A DNA stretch of 64,000 bases from JAKFWF01 sp963732635 (GTDB taxonomy: Bacteria > Pseudomonadota > Alphaproteobacteria > Rhizobiales > Hyphomicrobiaceae), in the NCBI GenBank assembly GCA_963732635.1, contig CAVTAL010000035.1, forward strand, positions 861,244-925,243, written 5' to 3'. Positions 27,195 through 36,637 of the stretch are shown in pieces; positions within the stretch are counted from its first letter, which is position 1; every line of letters begins with the position of its first letter. The notes beneath the pieces are model-generated. The model did not search any database and had not been told where the DNA came from. It saw nothing but the letters and a program-made list of their open reading frames with translations. A program made the position numbers and the translations under genes.

Positions 27195-28131
27195 ATGACC
27201 CTCAGCGCCCTATATCAATCATCCAGCCGCGGCACGTTCTTGGATGCTGATCCGATGACGCCGGCCGATGTCCCAGCCGGTGCGGTGGCGGTGCTCGGCA
27301 TTCCCGGCGCCACGCCCTACAAATCGGCTGGGCCCTATTGCGCCGCGGCGCCGGCCGCGATCCGCAAGGCGAGTGCCAGCTATGCCGCCAACCGCACGCA
27401 CTACGACTTCGACCTTGGCGAAGCTCTGATGCCGCCGGGGCGCGTCCTGGTCGACTGTGGCGATGTCGCCTTCGATGCGCACGGATTTCGCAGCCAACCG
27501 CGCTCGCATCGCCGAAACGACCGCGACGCTGCTCGATCGCGGTGCGCGGCCGCTGGTGCTCGGCGGCGACGACAGCGTGCAGATCCCGCTCCTGCAAGAG
27601 TTTGCCGCGCGTGGCGAGATCACCATTCTGCAAATCGATGCGCATATCGACTGGCGGGACGAGGTTCAGGGTGAGCGGATCGGCCTGTCGAGCACCATGC
27701 GCCGCGCCTCGGAAATGGCCGGTGTCAAGGCGATTGTGCAGGTCGGCGCGCGGGGCATCGGCAGTGCCCGCGCCTTAGATGTCGCCGATGCGAAAGCATG
27801 GGGTGCGAAGCTCATCGACATGCGGGTGGTCCGCGCGAAAGGCATCACTGCTGCGATCGAGGCGGTACCGCCGGGACGGCCGATCGTCGTCTGCCTGGAT
27901 GTCGACGGCCTCGATCCGTCGGTGATGCCCGGCGTCATCGCGCCATCGCCCGGCGGATTGACCTATGGCGATGTCGTCGAATTGCTGCATGGCGCGGCGG
28001 CGCGTGCGCCGATCATTGGTTTCAATATTGTGGAGTTCGTGCCCGGTAATGATCCGACAGGGCTTGGCGCCGCAACCGCGAGCCGTCTCGCGAAACTCGG
28101 CCTCGGCATGCTGGCTGCGACCAAGAGTTGA
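27195..28131 (+). pseudogene. Ureohydrolase (arginase/agmatinase family) with a +1 frameshift
   Basis: Mn-dependent hydrolysis of a guanidino compound to an amine and urea. The first frame (VAVLGIPGATPYKSAGPYCAA) ends at a doubled G near 27483. The next frame runs from DFAANRARI and contains LGGDDSVQIPLL, IDAHIDWRDEVQGE and CLDVDGLDPSVMPG. These hold the Asp/His metal ligands. The usual GGDHS is GGDDS here, so the first metal-ligand His is replaced by Asp. Corrected length is about 311 aa. Agmatine, arginine or another guanidino acid are all possible. A link with the creatinase locus is suggestive but 20 kb away. Confidence 0.85.
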
Positions 28132-28372
28132 CGGTTGTGCAGGATACGCTGGCAGTTGTTGGCCGCCACTGCCGCCCTCGCTTTCTGTTGGCAACTGCAA
28201 AAAATCGGCACCAGTCATCGGTACGATCGTTTCATTTTCATTGTAAATGCATCCAACGAATGAAGTAACCGGAACGAGAGCCTCATTTAAATTCAGACAA
28301 CTGCATGAGGTGGATCAATTCGCCTCGGTCGCGAAAATTGCTAGGGTCGGCAAAAATCGGGAGGGCGAAGAT

Positions 28373-29545
28373 ATGAAGACCCAGGTGTGCATCATCGGTG
28401 GCGGACCGTCCGGACTGCTGTTGTCGCAACTGCTGCATCTGCAGGGCATCGACACGGTGATCCTGGAACGGCACAGCCGCGAATATGTGCTCTCCCGTAT
28501 CCGTGCGGGTGTGCTTGAGCACGGGTTTGCTGCTTTGATGCGCGAAGCGCAGTGCGGCGACCGCATGGATCGCGAGGGCGAAATCCATCACGGCTTCCAC
28601 ATCGCGCACGATGGCATTCTCGATCGCATCGACCTGCACAAGCATTCGGGGGGCAGTTCGGTCGTCGTTTACGGCCAGACCGAACTGACGCGCGACCTCT
28701 ACGAAGCGCGCGATCGAATGAAGGGCAACGTCATCCACAATGCCGAGGACGTGGCGCCGCACGACCTGAAATCAGATCACCCCTATGTTACCTACCGCGA
28801 CGGCGATCGCATCGTCCGCATCGATTGCGACTATGTTATCGGCGCCGATGGCTTCCACGGCGTCAGTCGCAAATCGATCCCGAAGGATGTGCTGCGCGAG
28901 TACGAGCGGGTCTATCCGTTCGGCTGGCTCGGTGTGCTGTCCCGGACCAAGCCTGTTTCGCCGGAATTGATCTATGCCAAGCACGAGCGCGGCTTCGCAC
29001 TGTGTTCGCTGCGCTCGCAGGTGCTGAGCCGGTACTACATCCAGGTGCCGCTGACGGACACGGTCGAGGACTGGTCGGACGAGGCCTTCTGGGCGGAATT
29101 GAAACGCCGGCTGCCCGATGAGGTTGCGGGCCGTCTGATCACCGGCCCGTCGATCGAGAAAAGCATCGCGCCGCTGCGCAGCTTCGTTGCCGAGCCGATG
29201 CGCTATGGCCGGCTTTTCCTCGCCGGCGATGCGGCGCACATCGTGCCGCCAACCGGCGCGCGCGGGCTCAACAGCGCCGCGTCCGACATCTACTATCTCT
29301 ATCACGCCATGGTCGCACACTATAAGAAGGGCGACGATACCGGACTTGACGGCTACTCGGCCAAGGCGCTGGCCCGCGTATGGAAGGCGCAGCGGTTCTC
29401 CTGGTGGATGACGACGCTGCTGCACAGGTTCCCCGACCAGATCCCTTACGACACCAAACTGCAGCAGACCGATCTCGACTATCTGCTCTCGTCCGAGATG
29501 GCGCAGCGTTCATTGGCGGAGAACTACGTCGGATTGCCGTTTTAG
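28373..29545 (+). CDS. pobA: 4-hydroxybenzoate 3-monooxygenase
   Basis: 390 aa flavoprotein that hydroxylates 4-hydroxybenzoate to protocatechuate using NADPH and O2. FAD-binding GxGxxG is in VCIIGGGPSGLLLS at residues 6-19. RIRAGVLEHGFAALMRE is the conserved PobA segment after the Rossmann fold. YVIGADGFHGVSR is the DG motif, and FLAGDAAHIVPPTGARGLN is the GD motif. The ATG 28373 start follows GGGAGG. No pobR or protocatechuate genes are adjacent, so aromatic ring cleavage must be encoded elsewhere. Confidence 0.94.
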   Translation: MKTQVCIIGGGPSGLLLSQLLHLQGIDTVILERHSREYVLSRIRAGVLEHGFAALMREAQCGDRMDREGEIHHGFHIAHDGILDRIDLHKHSGGSSVVVYGQTELTRDLYEARDRMKGNVIHNAEDVAPHDLKSDHPYVTYRDGDRIVRIDCDYVIGADGFHGVSRKSIPKDVLREYERVYPFGWLGVLSRTKPVSPELIYAKHERGFALCSLRSQVLSRYYIQVPLTDTVEDWSDEAFWAELKRRLPDEVAGRLITGPSIEKSIAPLRSFVAEPMRYGRLFLAGDAAHIVPPTGARGLNSAASDIYYLYHAMVAHYKKGDDTGLDGYSAKALARVWKAQRFSWWMTTLLHRFPDQIPYDTKLQQTDLDYLLSSEMAQRSLAENYVGLPF

Positions 29546-29672
29546 ACCTACTCATATCGGTACCGGCTCACGCGCACTCCAGGCATGCGCGATAGACCTT
29601 GCCGTGTAGTCGGGTATGGGGTTTATCAGCCCATCGAACAAGCCCCCAACAACGAACCCAGCAGGAAACCCC

Positions 29673-31103
29673 ATGTACGAAACACTGAACCACTACATCG
29701 ACGGCAAGTGGACCAAGGGCACCTCGGCAAAGGCCCAGGACGTCATGAACCCCTCGACCAACGCCGTGCTCGGCAACCTGCCGCACGCCTCCAAGGCCGA
29801 TCTCGACGCCGCGCTCAAGGCCGCTCAGAAGGGTTTCAACACCTGGAAGAAAGTCTCGGCGTTCGAGCGTTCCAAGATCCTGCGCAAGGCCGCCGATCTG
29901 ATCCGCGCCCGCACCGACGCGATTGCCACTCTCCTCACCTTGGAGCAGGGCAAGGTGTTGGCCGAGGCCAAAATGGAAGTGATGGGCGCCGCCGACATTA
30001 CCGACTGGTTCGCCGAGGAAGGTCGCCGCGCCTATGGCCGCATCATCCCGGCGCGCGCCGACGGTGTGCGCAACATGGTGATCATGGAGCCGGTCGGTCC
30101 GGTTGCCGGGTTCTCGCCCTGGAACTTCCCGGTCACGCAGGCGGTGCGCAAGGTCTCGGCCGCTTTGGCTGCAGGCTGCTCGATCATCATCAAGTGTCCG
30201 GAGGAAACGCCTGCTTCGCCGATCGCGATGCTGAAGTGCTTCATTGACGCCGGCGTGCCCGATGGCGTGGTCAACCTCGTCTACGGCGTGCCTTCGGAGA
30301 TCTCGGAATATCTGATCCCGTCGCCGATCATCCGCAAGATTTCGTTCACCGGCTCGGTGCCGGTCGGCAAGCATCTGGCGGCACTCGCTGGTCTGCACAT
30401 GAAGCGGGCGACCATGGAACTCGGCGGCCACGCACCCGTTCTGGTGTTCGACGATGCCCATGCCGACGACGTCGCCAACCTGATGAGCGGCATGAAGTAC
30501 CGCAATGCCGGTCAGGTCTGCATCTCGCCGACCCGCTTCTTCGTGCACGAGAAGGTCTATGACAAGTTCGTCGCGAAGTTCACCGACAACGCCAAGGCGC
30601 TGAAGGTCGGCGATGGCCTCGATCCGGCCAGCAAGATGGGGCCGCTGGCCAATCCGCGCCGCATCACGGCGATGGAGAGCATCATCATGGACGCCCAGGA
30701 GAAGGGCGCCAAGGTCGCGACCGGTGGCAAGCGCATCGGCAACCAGGGCAACTTCTTCGAGCCGACGGTGCTGACCGACGTGCCGGCCAACGCCAACATC
30801 ATGACGCAGGAGCCGTTCGGCCCGGTCGCGATCATGATGCGCTTCAAGGATACCGATGCGATGCTGGAACAGGCCAACAGCCTGCCGTTCGGCCTCGCGA
30901 GCTATGCCTTTACCCAGAGCAGCAAGACGGCGGCGAAGGTCGCCGACGTGCTTGACCACGGCATGGTGACGATCAATCACCACGGCTTGGCGCTGCCCGA
31001 AGTGCCGTTCGGCGGCATCAAGGATTCAGGCTACGGCCACGAGGGCGGTAGCGAAGGCTTGGCGGTCTACATGTCACCGAAGTTCGTCAGCTACATGGGT
31101 TGA
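29673..31103 (+). CDS. NAD(P)-dependent aldehyde dehydrogenase, succinate-semialdehyde dehydrogenase type
   Basis: 476 aa. Catalytic Cys283 is in YRNAGQVCISPTRF and Glu249 in TMELGGHAPVLV; the cofactor region GFSPWNFPVTQAV is near residue 148. Overall it resembles succinate-semialdehyde or alpha-ketoglutarate-semialdehyde dehydrogenases (LVFDDAHADDVANLMSGMKY). In a genome with a proline/hydroxyproline locus, the alpha-ketoglutarate semialdehyde reading is attractive, but the substrate is not proven. AGGAAA precedes ATG 29673. It follows pobA by 127 nt and is probably a separate unit. Confidence 0.88.
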   Translation: MYETLNHYIDGKWTKGTSAKAQDVMNPSTNAVLGNLPHASKADLDAALKAAQKGFNTWKKVSAFERSKILRKAADLIRARTDAIATLLTLEQGKVLAEAKMEVMGAADITDWFAEEGRRAYGRIIPARADGVRNMVIMEPVGPVAGFSPWNFPVTQAVRKVSAALAAGCSIIIKCPEETPASPIAMLKCFIDAGVPDGVVNLVYGVPSEISEYLIPSPIIRKISFTGSVPVGKHLAALAGLHMKRATMELGGHAPVLVFDDAHADDVANLMSGMKYRNAGQVCISPTRFFVHEKVYDKFVAKFTDNAKALKVGDGLDPASKMGPLANPRRITAMESIIMDAQEKGAKVATGGKRIGNQGNFFEPTVLTDVPANANIMTQEPFGPVAIMMRFKDTDAMLEQANSLPFGLASYAFTQSSKTAAKVADVLDHGMVTINHHGLALPEVPFGGIKDSGYGHEGGSEGLAVYMSPKFVSYMG

Positions 31104-31113
31104 TGTTTGAGCC

Positions 31114-31154
31114 GTCGCATCCGGCCTGCCCTCCGAAGGGGAGTCGGATGCGAC
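31114..31154. terminator. Bidirectional hairpin between aldehyde dehydrogenase and folD
   Basis: GTCGCATCCG (31114-31123) and CGGATGCGAC (31145-31154) are perfect inverted arms, with a further CCCTCC/GGGGAG pairing inside the loop. The two genes converge on it, so it probably acts as a shared terminator. Confidence 0.65.
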
Positions 31155-31206
31155 CAACAAAAAGCGTGGCGCCCAATGGGTGCCGCGTTTCGCTCTACAG
31201 GTCAGA

Positions 31207-32088
31207 TCAGCTTTCCAGCGGCCCGACATCGACCTGCGCCCGTGCCGCTTCGAGCGTATTGCGTAAAAGGCCCGCAATCGTCATCGGCCCGACCCCGCCG
31301 GGAACCGGTGTAATGGCGCCGGCCACTTTGGCTGCCTCGTCGAACGCCACATCGCCCACCAGACGGCTCTTGCTATCTGCGCCCGGCACACGATTTATTC
31401 CGACGTCGATGACGATGGCGCCGGGCTTGATCCAATCGCCACGCACGAACTCCGGCCGGCCCACCGCCGCCAGCACTAGATCGGCGCGACGCACGTGGTC
31501 CGCCAGTTCGCGGGTTTTCGAATGGGCGATCGTTACCGTGCAGCCCTCGGCCAGCAGTAGTTGCGCCAACGGCTTGCCGACGATGTTCGAGCGGCCAATG
31601 ACAATCGCGTCGAGACCTTCAAGCGAAGGTTTCACGGACTTCGCCAGGATGATGCAGCCAGCCGGCGTGCAAGGCACGAGCGATCGAACGCCCGTCGACA
31701 ACCGACCGACATTGATCGGATGGAAGCCATCGACGTCCTTGGCTGGGTCGATGGCTTCAATCACTCGAGCGCTGTCGATGTGCTTCGGCAGCGGCAGTTG
31801 CACCAGGATGCCGTGGACATCATCGTCGCGATTGAGGTCGCCGACCATTTCGAGCAACTGAAGTTCGGTGACGGTCACTGGCAGTTTATGCTCGATGGAG
31901 CGCATGCCAGCCTCTGTCGTCTGCCGGCCCTTGTTGCGCACATAGACCTGGCTCGCCGGGTCCTCGCCAACGATCACGACCGCGAGGCCTGGAACAATGC
32001 TGTGGCGCCGCTTGAATGCGGCGACCTCGGTCGCAATCTCTCCACGCAGCCTTTCGGCAATACCCTTGCCGTCGATCAGCAGTGCCAT
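31207..32088 (-). CDS. folD: Methylenetetrahydrofolate dehydrogenase / methenyltetrahydrofolate cyclohydrolase
   Basis: 293 aa bifunctional one-carbon enzyme. Conserved segments include LAVVIVGEDPASQVYVRNK, the Lys motif YVRNKGR, GILVQLPLPKHID, PCTPAGCIILAKS, VIGRSNIVGKPLAQLL and INRVPGADSKSRLVGDVAF. It would oxidise formaldehyde-derived units from demethylation reactions, as well as serve purine and thymidylate synthesis. It is followed on the same strand by nothing, and preceded by the DUF167 and YggT genes, so the three likely form one transcript. Confidence 0.96.
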   Translation of the reverse strand: MALLIDGKGIAERLRGEIATEVAAFKRRHSIVPGLAVVIVGEDPASQVYVRNKGRQTTEAGMRSIEHKLPVTVTELQLLEMVGDLNRDDDVHGILVQLPLPKHIDSARVIEAIDPAKDVDGFHPINVGRLSTGVRSLVPCTPAGCIILAKSVKPSLEGLDAIVIGRSNIVGKPLAQLLLAEGCTVTIAHSKTRELADHVRRADLVLAAVGRPEFVRGDWIKPGAIVIDVGINRVPGADSKSRLVGDVAFDEAAKVAGAITPVPGGVGPMTIAGLLRNTLEAARAQVDVGPLES

Positions 32089-32089
32089 G

Positions 32090-32428
32090 TCATTGTCCCT
32101 GTGTCAGTGCGGCCGCGAGCTTCGCCTCGAGCAGCGCGCCAAGCTGCCCGGCATCGCCAATGACGTCGAGCACCTTCACACGCGACTTGCCGCCTGCCGA
32201 CAGTTTGACGCTGCTTTTCGTCACGCCGAGCCAAGCCGCAACCAGTTTTTCCACCGCCGCGTTGGCGGCGCCATCTTCCGGCACCGCCCGGACCCGCGCC
32301 TTGAAAGCCGGGCCGTCGGCCGTTTCCTCGATGCCTTCCACTGCTTCGCGAGACGAGCGTGGCGTCAGCCGGACGCGGATTGCGACGCCGGTCTTGGTGG
32401 TCCGCCAGGGCTGGGCGGATGCGATCAA
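32090..32428 (-). CDS. DUF167 (YggU) family protein
   Basis: About 112 aa. The strand GVAIRVRLTPRSSREAVEGI, AFKARVRAVPEDGAANAAVEKLVAAWLGV and VKLSAGGKSRVKVLDV are the typical DUF167 fold. TTG 32428 overlaps the TGA stop of the upstream YggT gene and is the likely start; no ATG fits the domain. DUF167 genes commonly sit beside YggT and folD. The biochemical function is unknown. Confidence 0.88.
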   Translation of the reverse strand: MIASAQPWRTTKTGVAIRVRLTPRSSREAVEGIEETADGPAFKARVRAVPEDGAANAAVEKLVAAWLGVTKSSVKLSAGGKSRVKVLDVIGDAGQLGALLEAKLAAALTQGQ

Positions 32429-32715
32429 TGGACCAGTTTCGCGATATTGGGAATGATCACTGACTGCACGAAGAAGCAACCTAGCAGCAGCACGATGGGC
32501 GACAAATCGAGACCACCCATGTTCGGCAGCATCCGGCGAATTGGCGCCAACAGAGGTTCGGTCACCGCCGAAATCGCCTGCCAGATCGAGCGGACCATCG
32601 GATTGTGCGCGTTGATGACATTGAATCCGATCAGCCAGCTCAGGATGACCGCCGCGATCACAACATAGGTGTAGAGCGTGATAAGGTAGCTGATGAAACC
32701 CAATAGCTCGATCAT
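32425..32715 (-). CDS. YggT family integral membrane protein
   Basis: 96 aa from ATG 32715. Two hydrophobic helices (ELLGFISYLITLYTYVVIAAVILSWL and LDLSPIVLLLGCFFVQSVIIP) flank a NPMVRSIWQAISAVTEPLLAPIRRMLP loop, a textbook YggT profile. YggT proteins are implicated in cell division and envelope organisation, and in osmotic tolerance. The ribosome site is GGAAAAAG. Its end overlaps the DUF167 start (TTGA). Confidence 0.9.
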   Translation of the reverse strand: MIELLGFISYLITLYTYVVIAAVILSWLIGFNVINAHNPMVRSIWQAISAVTEPLLAPIRRMLPNMGGLDLSPIVLLLGCFFVQSVIIPNIAKLVH

Positions 32716-32918
32716 GTGCTTTTTCCGGCGCCAAGCTGCGGTGAATTCGACGAGCGAGGCATAGACGGCGGGCAGGGTGTGGTGCAAGGCGGAAACGCGA
32801 GCAATTTTGCGGCCGGTCCCACCTTCGGAAATTCCTGTGCACCCAGTCCAAGCCGTCAATGCGGCCGCTTGCTTGACAATCGGTGCCCCAGCCCCCTACA
32901 ACGCAGCCTCCCGGTTAA

Positions 32919-32994
32919 GGGGCCGTAGCTCAGATGGGAGAGCGCTGCAATCGCACTGCAGAGGTCAGGGGTTCGATTCCCCTCGGCTCCACCA
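32919..32994 (+). tRNA. tRNA-Ala (anticodon CGC)
   Basis: A 76-nt cloverleaf with encoded CCA. The acceptor GGGGCCG/CGGCTCC contains the G3-U70 pair that identifies alanine tRNAs. The anticodon arm CTGCA-ATCGCAC-TGCAG gives CGC, and the T arm is GGGG-TTCGATT-CCCC. Confidence 0.97.
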
Positions 32995-33171
32995 ATTTAT
33001 TCAAGCACAAAGACACCCATCCCCGGCTTCCTACCCGACCCTATCGAACGCAAAATAAATAGCTGCGTGTCGGTAGGTGACAATTGCCCAATCCGGGCGA
33101 TTTGGCCGTTTGATGCGCGAGCGCTAACCGGAGCCTCGTCGGCTGCGCTGGTTCGCCGTTTGGCTCGGAAA

Positions 33172-33248
<77 letters not shown>

Positions 33249-33323
33249 TGCTTGGCGTTCGCACGCCGCAGTCTTTAGTCGTTTCCAGTGCGCTCGGCAA
33301 TGCCGAACCGCATCAACCGAGAA

Positions 33324-33683
33324 TCAGGCGTCGATTTCGCCCTTGGTGCCGCCAATTTCGCAGGTTTGCAGGCGCACCGCCGCCGTCAGGATCGCCGGGA
33401 TGATACCCGGAAACTTGGCGTTGATTTCCGTGCAACGCAGCGTATTGACGACCTCGGTACCCCGTCGTTCAGACCTGATCAAGCCGGCTTCGCGCAGCAC
33501 CTGATAGTGATGCGACTGGGTCGATTTCGGCAGCTTGGTTGGCGCGGCTGATGAGCAATTCATCGGACAGTTCCCCGCCGACAACTTACATACGATCGAC
33601 AGCCGGACAGGATCGGCGAGTGCATACAACACACTCTCAAGCGTCACGTCGTCGAGGGTCGGATGGAGGAAAGGCCGCTGCAT
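33324..33683 (-). CDS. ArsR/SmtB family HTH regulator
   Basis: 119 aa from ATG 33683; an ATG at 33734 would add 17 residues of unlikely composition. The domain opens PFLHPTLDDVTLESVLYALADPVRLSIVCKL, then APTKLPKSTQSHHYQVLREAGLIRSERRGTEV, the classic winged helix-turn-helix of ArsR. No Cys pair of the ArsR/CadC metal sites is evident beside CPMNC, so the signal is unknown. The target gene cannot be assigned; a lipase-like gene lies upstream on the same strand. Confidence 0.88.
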   Translation of the reverse strand: MQRPFLHPTLDDVTLESVLYALADPVRLSIVCKLSAGNCPMNCSSAAPTKLPKSTQSHHYQVLREAGLIRSERRGTEVVNTLRCTEINAKFPGIIPAILTAAVRLQTCEIGGTKGEIDA

Positions 33684-33783
33684 GCTTCCGTATATGCAGG
33701 GCTTAGGCCAAATATTCAATAGTTCCATCAACATGAACTATCGGTATCACCCTGCCGCATCGGCGCCTGACCGACTTTCAGTC

Positions 33784-34755
33784 CTACGCCGCCCGCGCCT
33801 CGACGCCGAGGTAGGCATCGAAAGCGGCCCAGAAACGGGCGCGGATCTCGTCGGTTTCCTGCAGGATCTCGTGCCGCGACGTTGCCAGCATTACATCTCG
33901 CCCGACCTTGAGGCGCGTTGCGAAATCTTCGATCGCCCGAGGCAGCACTATGGTGTCCGCCCCCGCCACGAACAGCAACAGCGGCACCTTCACCTGCGCC
34001 GCGTAGGCCGGATCGTTGAGCATCGCCATCGAACGGTAGGAGGCGCGCAGCCACCGGATGGTGGCGGCGCCAATGGCAAGATGTGGAGCTGCAAGCGTCA
34101 ATGCCCGATTGCGCTCGAACCGTTCGCGGTCGGAAGTCAGAGCATTGCCCTCAAAAACAGTGCCCTCCTCGAACTCGTCGCCGCCGCCGCGGACATAGGA
34201 GGAGCCGAAGCCGGCAAAGGTGCAGACGGACGCATAGCACTTCGCCACCGTCTGCGAGGCACCGACGCGGGACGGGTGGAATTCCAGCATCGGCGCGGTG
34301 ACGATGATGCGTTCGAACCAACTGTCTTTCTGGCCGGCTTCGCGCAGCAGGATGTGCCCACCCATCGAGTGGCCGAGCGCATAGTAGGGCGCCGGGCAGT
34401 TCGGCAGCACTTCCTGTTGCATGAAGCAGGCGAGGTCGCGATCATACTCGGAGAAGTCGCGGATATGCCCCTTGCGTGGATTGGCGAGGGCCCGGTAGGA
34501 GCCGCCTTGGCCGCGCCAATCCATGATGGCGACGGTGAAGCCACGGCGCCTCAGGTCGGCGATGGTTTCGAAATAGCGCTCGATGAATTCGCTGCGGCCG
34601 GGAAAGCAGCAGACTGTACCGCGATGGGGCGTGCGGGTCGGGGTCCAGCGGGCGAACCGCATCGGTTTGCCATCATAGCCCGGAAACAAACCAACGACCG
34701 CGCCGCTCGGGACGGGATTGCGCGCCAAGGCGACGAGCGTTGCGATCTGCTCCAT
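33784..34755 (-). CDS. Alpha/beta hydrolase, lysophospholipase/monoacylglycerol-lipase-like
   Basis: 323 aa from ATG 34755 (AGGAA site). The nucleophile elbow is GHSMGGHILL. The preceding FPGRSEFIERYFETIADLRRRGFTVAIMDWRGQG resembles serine-aminopeptidase-S33 lipases. The catalytic Asp is in LLFVAGADTIVLP and the His is in ATSRHEILQETDEIR. It probably cleaves monoacyl or lysophospholipid esters. It is followed on the same strand by the ArsR regulator, 100 nt downstream. Confidence 0.88.
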   Translation of the reverse strand: MEQIATLVALARNPVPSGAVVGLFPGYDGKPMRFARWTPTRTPHRGTVCCFPGRSEFIERYFETIADLRRRGFTVAIMDWRGQGGSYRALANPRKGHIRDFSEYDRDLACFMQQEVLPNCPAPYYALGHSMGGHILLREAGQKDSWFERIIVTAPMLEFHPSRVGASQTVAKCYASVCTFAGFGSSYVRGGGDEFEEGTVFEGNALTSDRERFERNRALTLAAPHLAIGAATIRWLRASYRSMAMLNDPAYAAQVKVPLLLFVAGADTIVLPRAIEDFATRLKVGRDVMLATSRHEILQETDEIRARFWAAFDAYLGVEARAA

Positions 34756-35018
34756 GGGGCCAATTCCTGTTGTCAGGCTCAATGCATTTTGCTGCCCCGC
34801 TATAGCAGCGCAGGACCAATTCCAACAGACGGCGCGAAAGGGGGTTGCTGTGTCGGCCGAAACCACGGCAGGACGATTCGAAACAAAAATTCAACCTACT
34901 GATTGGAAACGATTATTCAATATTGTTCGCGCTCTGATCGCTGCCGACAGGTCCGCCGAGTGGCTGTTGCCATCCACTGTGCCCGATCCTTGGCCCGATG
35001 GCCGCCGGCTGGCGCCTG

Positions 35019-36407
35019 TTAGATATCGCCGTCCTGCTTCATCCAACGCACCGAGGTGCGGAATGCTTCGAGCGTCTTGGCAACCTCTGGCGCGCCGTGC
35101 ATCGCCGACACAACGCCGCCTGGCGCCCCCATGATATCGACGCCGTTGGCGATCATCGACAGCCGCATGCGGTAAGCGAGGTCTGGATTGCGCGCGCCCT
35201 TGAGGCCCTTGAAACCGAGCTTGCCGGCATCGAAGGTTGCTGGGTCGATCGGCAATTTATTCGGGTTCTGGAAAATGTGGAAAGTCGAGGCGTCACCATA
35301 GATGCCCCATGGAATGTTTTCCTCGACCAAGATCTGCTTCATCCCGTTGCGAATTGCGGCCGCTGCACGCTCAGCCTGCTCGCATATATCTTCCCGTTCG
35401 ATGATGCCCAGAGTTGTCACGGCAGCAGCGGCGCAGATGGGGTTGGAGTTGAACGTGCCTTGGTGACCGACCTTCTCTCTGCTGGCAATTTTCATGATGC
35501 CGGCGTCGAGTTGGTCCATGATGTCGGCACGGCCGGCGACGGCGCCGCCCGGCATGCCGCCGGCGACGATCTTGGCCAGTACGCACATGTCGGCCTTGAT
35601 CCCGAAGCGACCTTGCGCGCCACCCTTGGACCATCTGAAGCCGGTGATGACTTCGTCAAATATCAGCGTCACGCCATGCCGCTTGGTGATGTCGCGCAGC
35701 GATGCGATGAAGCCCTCCGGCAGCGGCACCTGACCCCAGGTCGCACCGGACGGCTCGAAGATCACCGCAGCGACGTCGTCCCGCGCATTCAATACGTCTT
35801 CGACGCGCCCGGGGTCGTCGGCCGGCAGCATGATGGTCTGCTCGACCAAAGCCGGATTTATGCCGACCGGGACGCCACCGTCGAAGTGCGACATGGCGCC
35901 AGCCGTCACCGCGTCGTGCCAGCCATGGAAATGGCCGACGAAGCGGATCACCTTCTGTTTGCCGGCGTGCGCGCGGGCGAGCCTGAGAGCCAGATGCGAG
36001 GCTTCGGTACCTGAAGCGGTAAAGCGCACGCGTTCGGCGCAGGGGATCAGCCGATTGACCAATTCCGCCCATTCGACTTCGCGCTCGTGTGACGACCCCA
36101 GATGCGTCGCAATCCTTGCCTGCGTGGTGATCGCCTCCACAACCGCCGGGTGACCATGACCCAGCAGCAGTGCTCCGTGACCACCGAAATAGTCGACATA
36201 TTCGTTGCCATCGACATCCCACTTGCGCGGACCCTCGCCGCGGGTCGCATAGATCGGATAGGGCAGCAGCGTCCGGCTGTCGTGGGTGAGGCCGGCGGGA
36301 ATGACTTTGCGTGCGCGCTCGTACAGTGCCGCCGACCTTTTCGTGCGGGCACGAAACTCGGCCTCGACCTTGGAGTTGGTGCGATCCGCAAGCGCTGGTC
36401 GAGCCAT
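35019..36407 (-). CDS. Class III aminotransferase, glutamate-1-semialdehyde aminomutase-like
   Basis: 462 aa PLP enzyme. VDYFGGHGALLLGHGHPAV, FTASGTEASHLALRLARA, FHGWHDAVT, DEVITGFRWSKGGAQG and the PLP-lysine segment LAKIVAGGMPGGAVAG are all present. It resembles the HemL-like branch, but the housekeeping HemL is shorter (about 430 aa) and has a different C-terminus. This is therefore more likely a catabolic transaminase or aminomutase. It is divergent from the livK importer operon (230 nt), so a substrate delivered by that importer is plausible. Confidence 0.87.
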   Translation of the reverse strand: MARPALADRTNSKVEAEFRARTKRSAALYERARKVIPAGLTHDSRTLLPYPIYATRGEGPRKWDVDGNEYVDYFGGHGALLLGHGHPAVVEAITTQARIATHLGSSHEREVEWAELVNRLIPCAERVRFTASGTEASHLALRLARAHAGKQKVIRFVGHFHGWHDAVTAGAMSHFDGGVPVGINPALVEQTIMLPADDPGRVEDVLNARDDVAAVIFEPSGATWGQVPLPEGFIASLRDITKRHGVTLIFDEVITGFRWSKGGAQGRFGIKADMCVLAKIVAGGMPGGAVAGRADIMDQLDAGIMKIASREKVGHQGTFNSNPICAAAAVTTLGIIEREDICEQAERAAAAIRNGMKQILVEENIPWGIYGDASTFHIFQNPNKLPIDPATFDAGKLGFKGLKGARNPDLAYRMRLSMIANGVDIMGAPGGVVSAMHGAPEVAKTLEAFRTSVRWMKQDGDI

Positions 36408-36637
36408 GGCAGCCTCCTTGTAGGACTAAGCAGACTAACCTGGCTGCCATGGTTTGCCTATCAAGTCGGCGGGCATGCGCCATGCAGAACTGCCGATGCG
36501 ACCGGCGCGGTGTGGGGCTACCGTCTCGCCTGATCGTTTGCTAGCGTGCGGCCGGCTCACCATCCGACAAAGTGGTGGGAGCCATCGGTGCGACGCCTTC
36601 GGCGAATGCGCAATCAGGGTTGGAACACGAGGATCGC

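Noticed and set aside
29568..30983. A 471-codon minus-strand frame opposite the aldehyde dehydrogenase
   Set aside because: Wholly antisense to a gene with clear catalytic residues; rich in His/Arg as expected for a shadow frame.
34756..35018. A plus-strand frame between the hydrolase and aminotransferase genes
   Set aside because: No domain or plausible start signal; it runs into the antisense of the aminotransferase.
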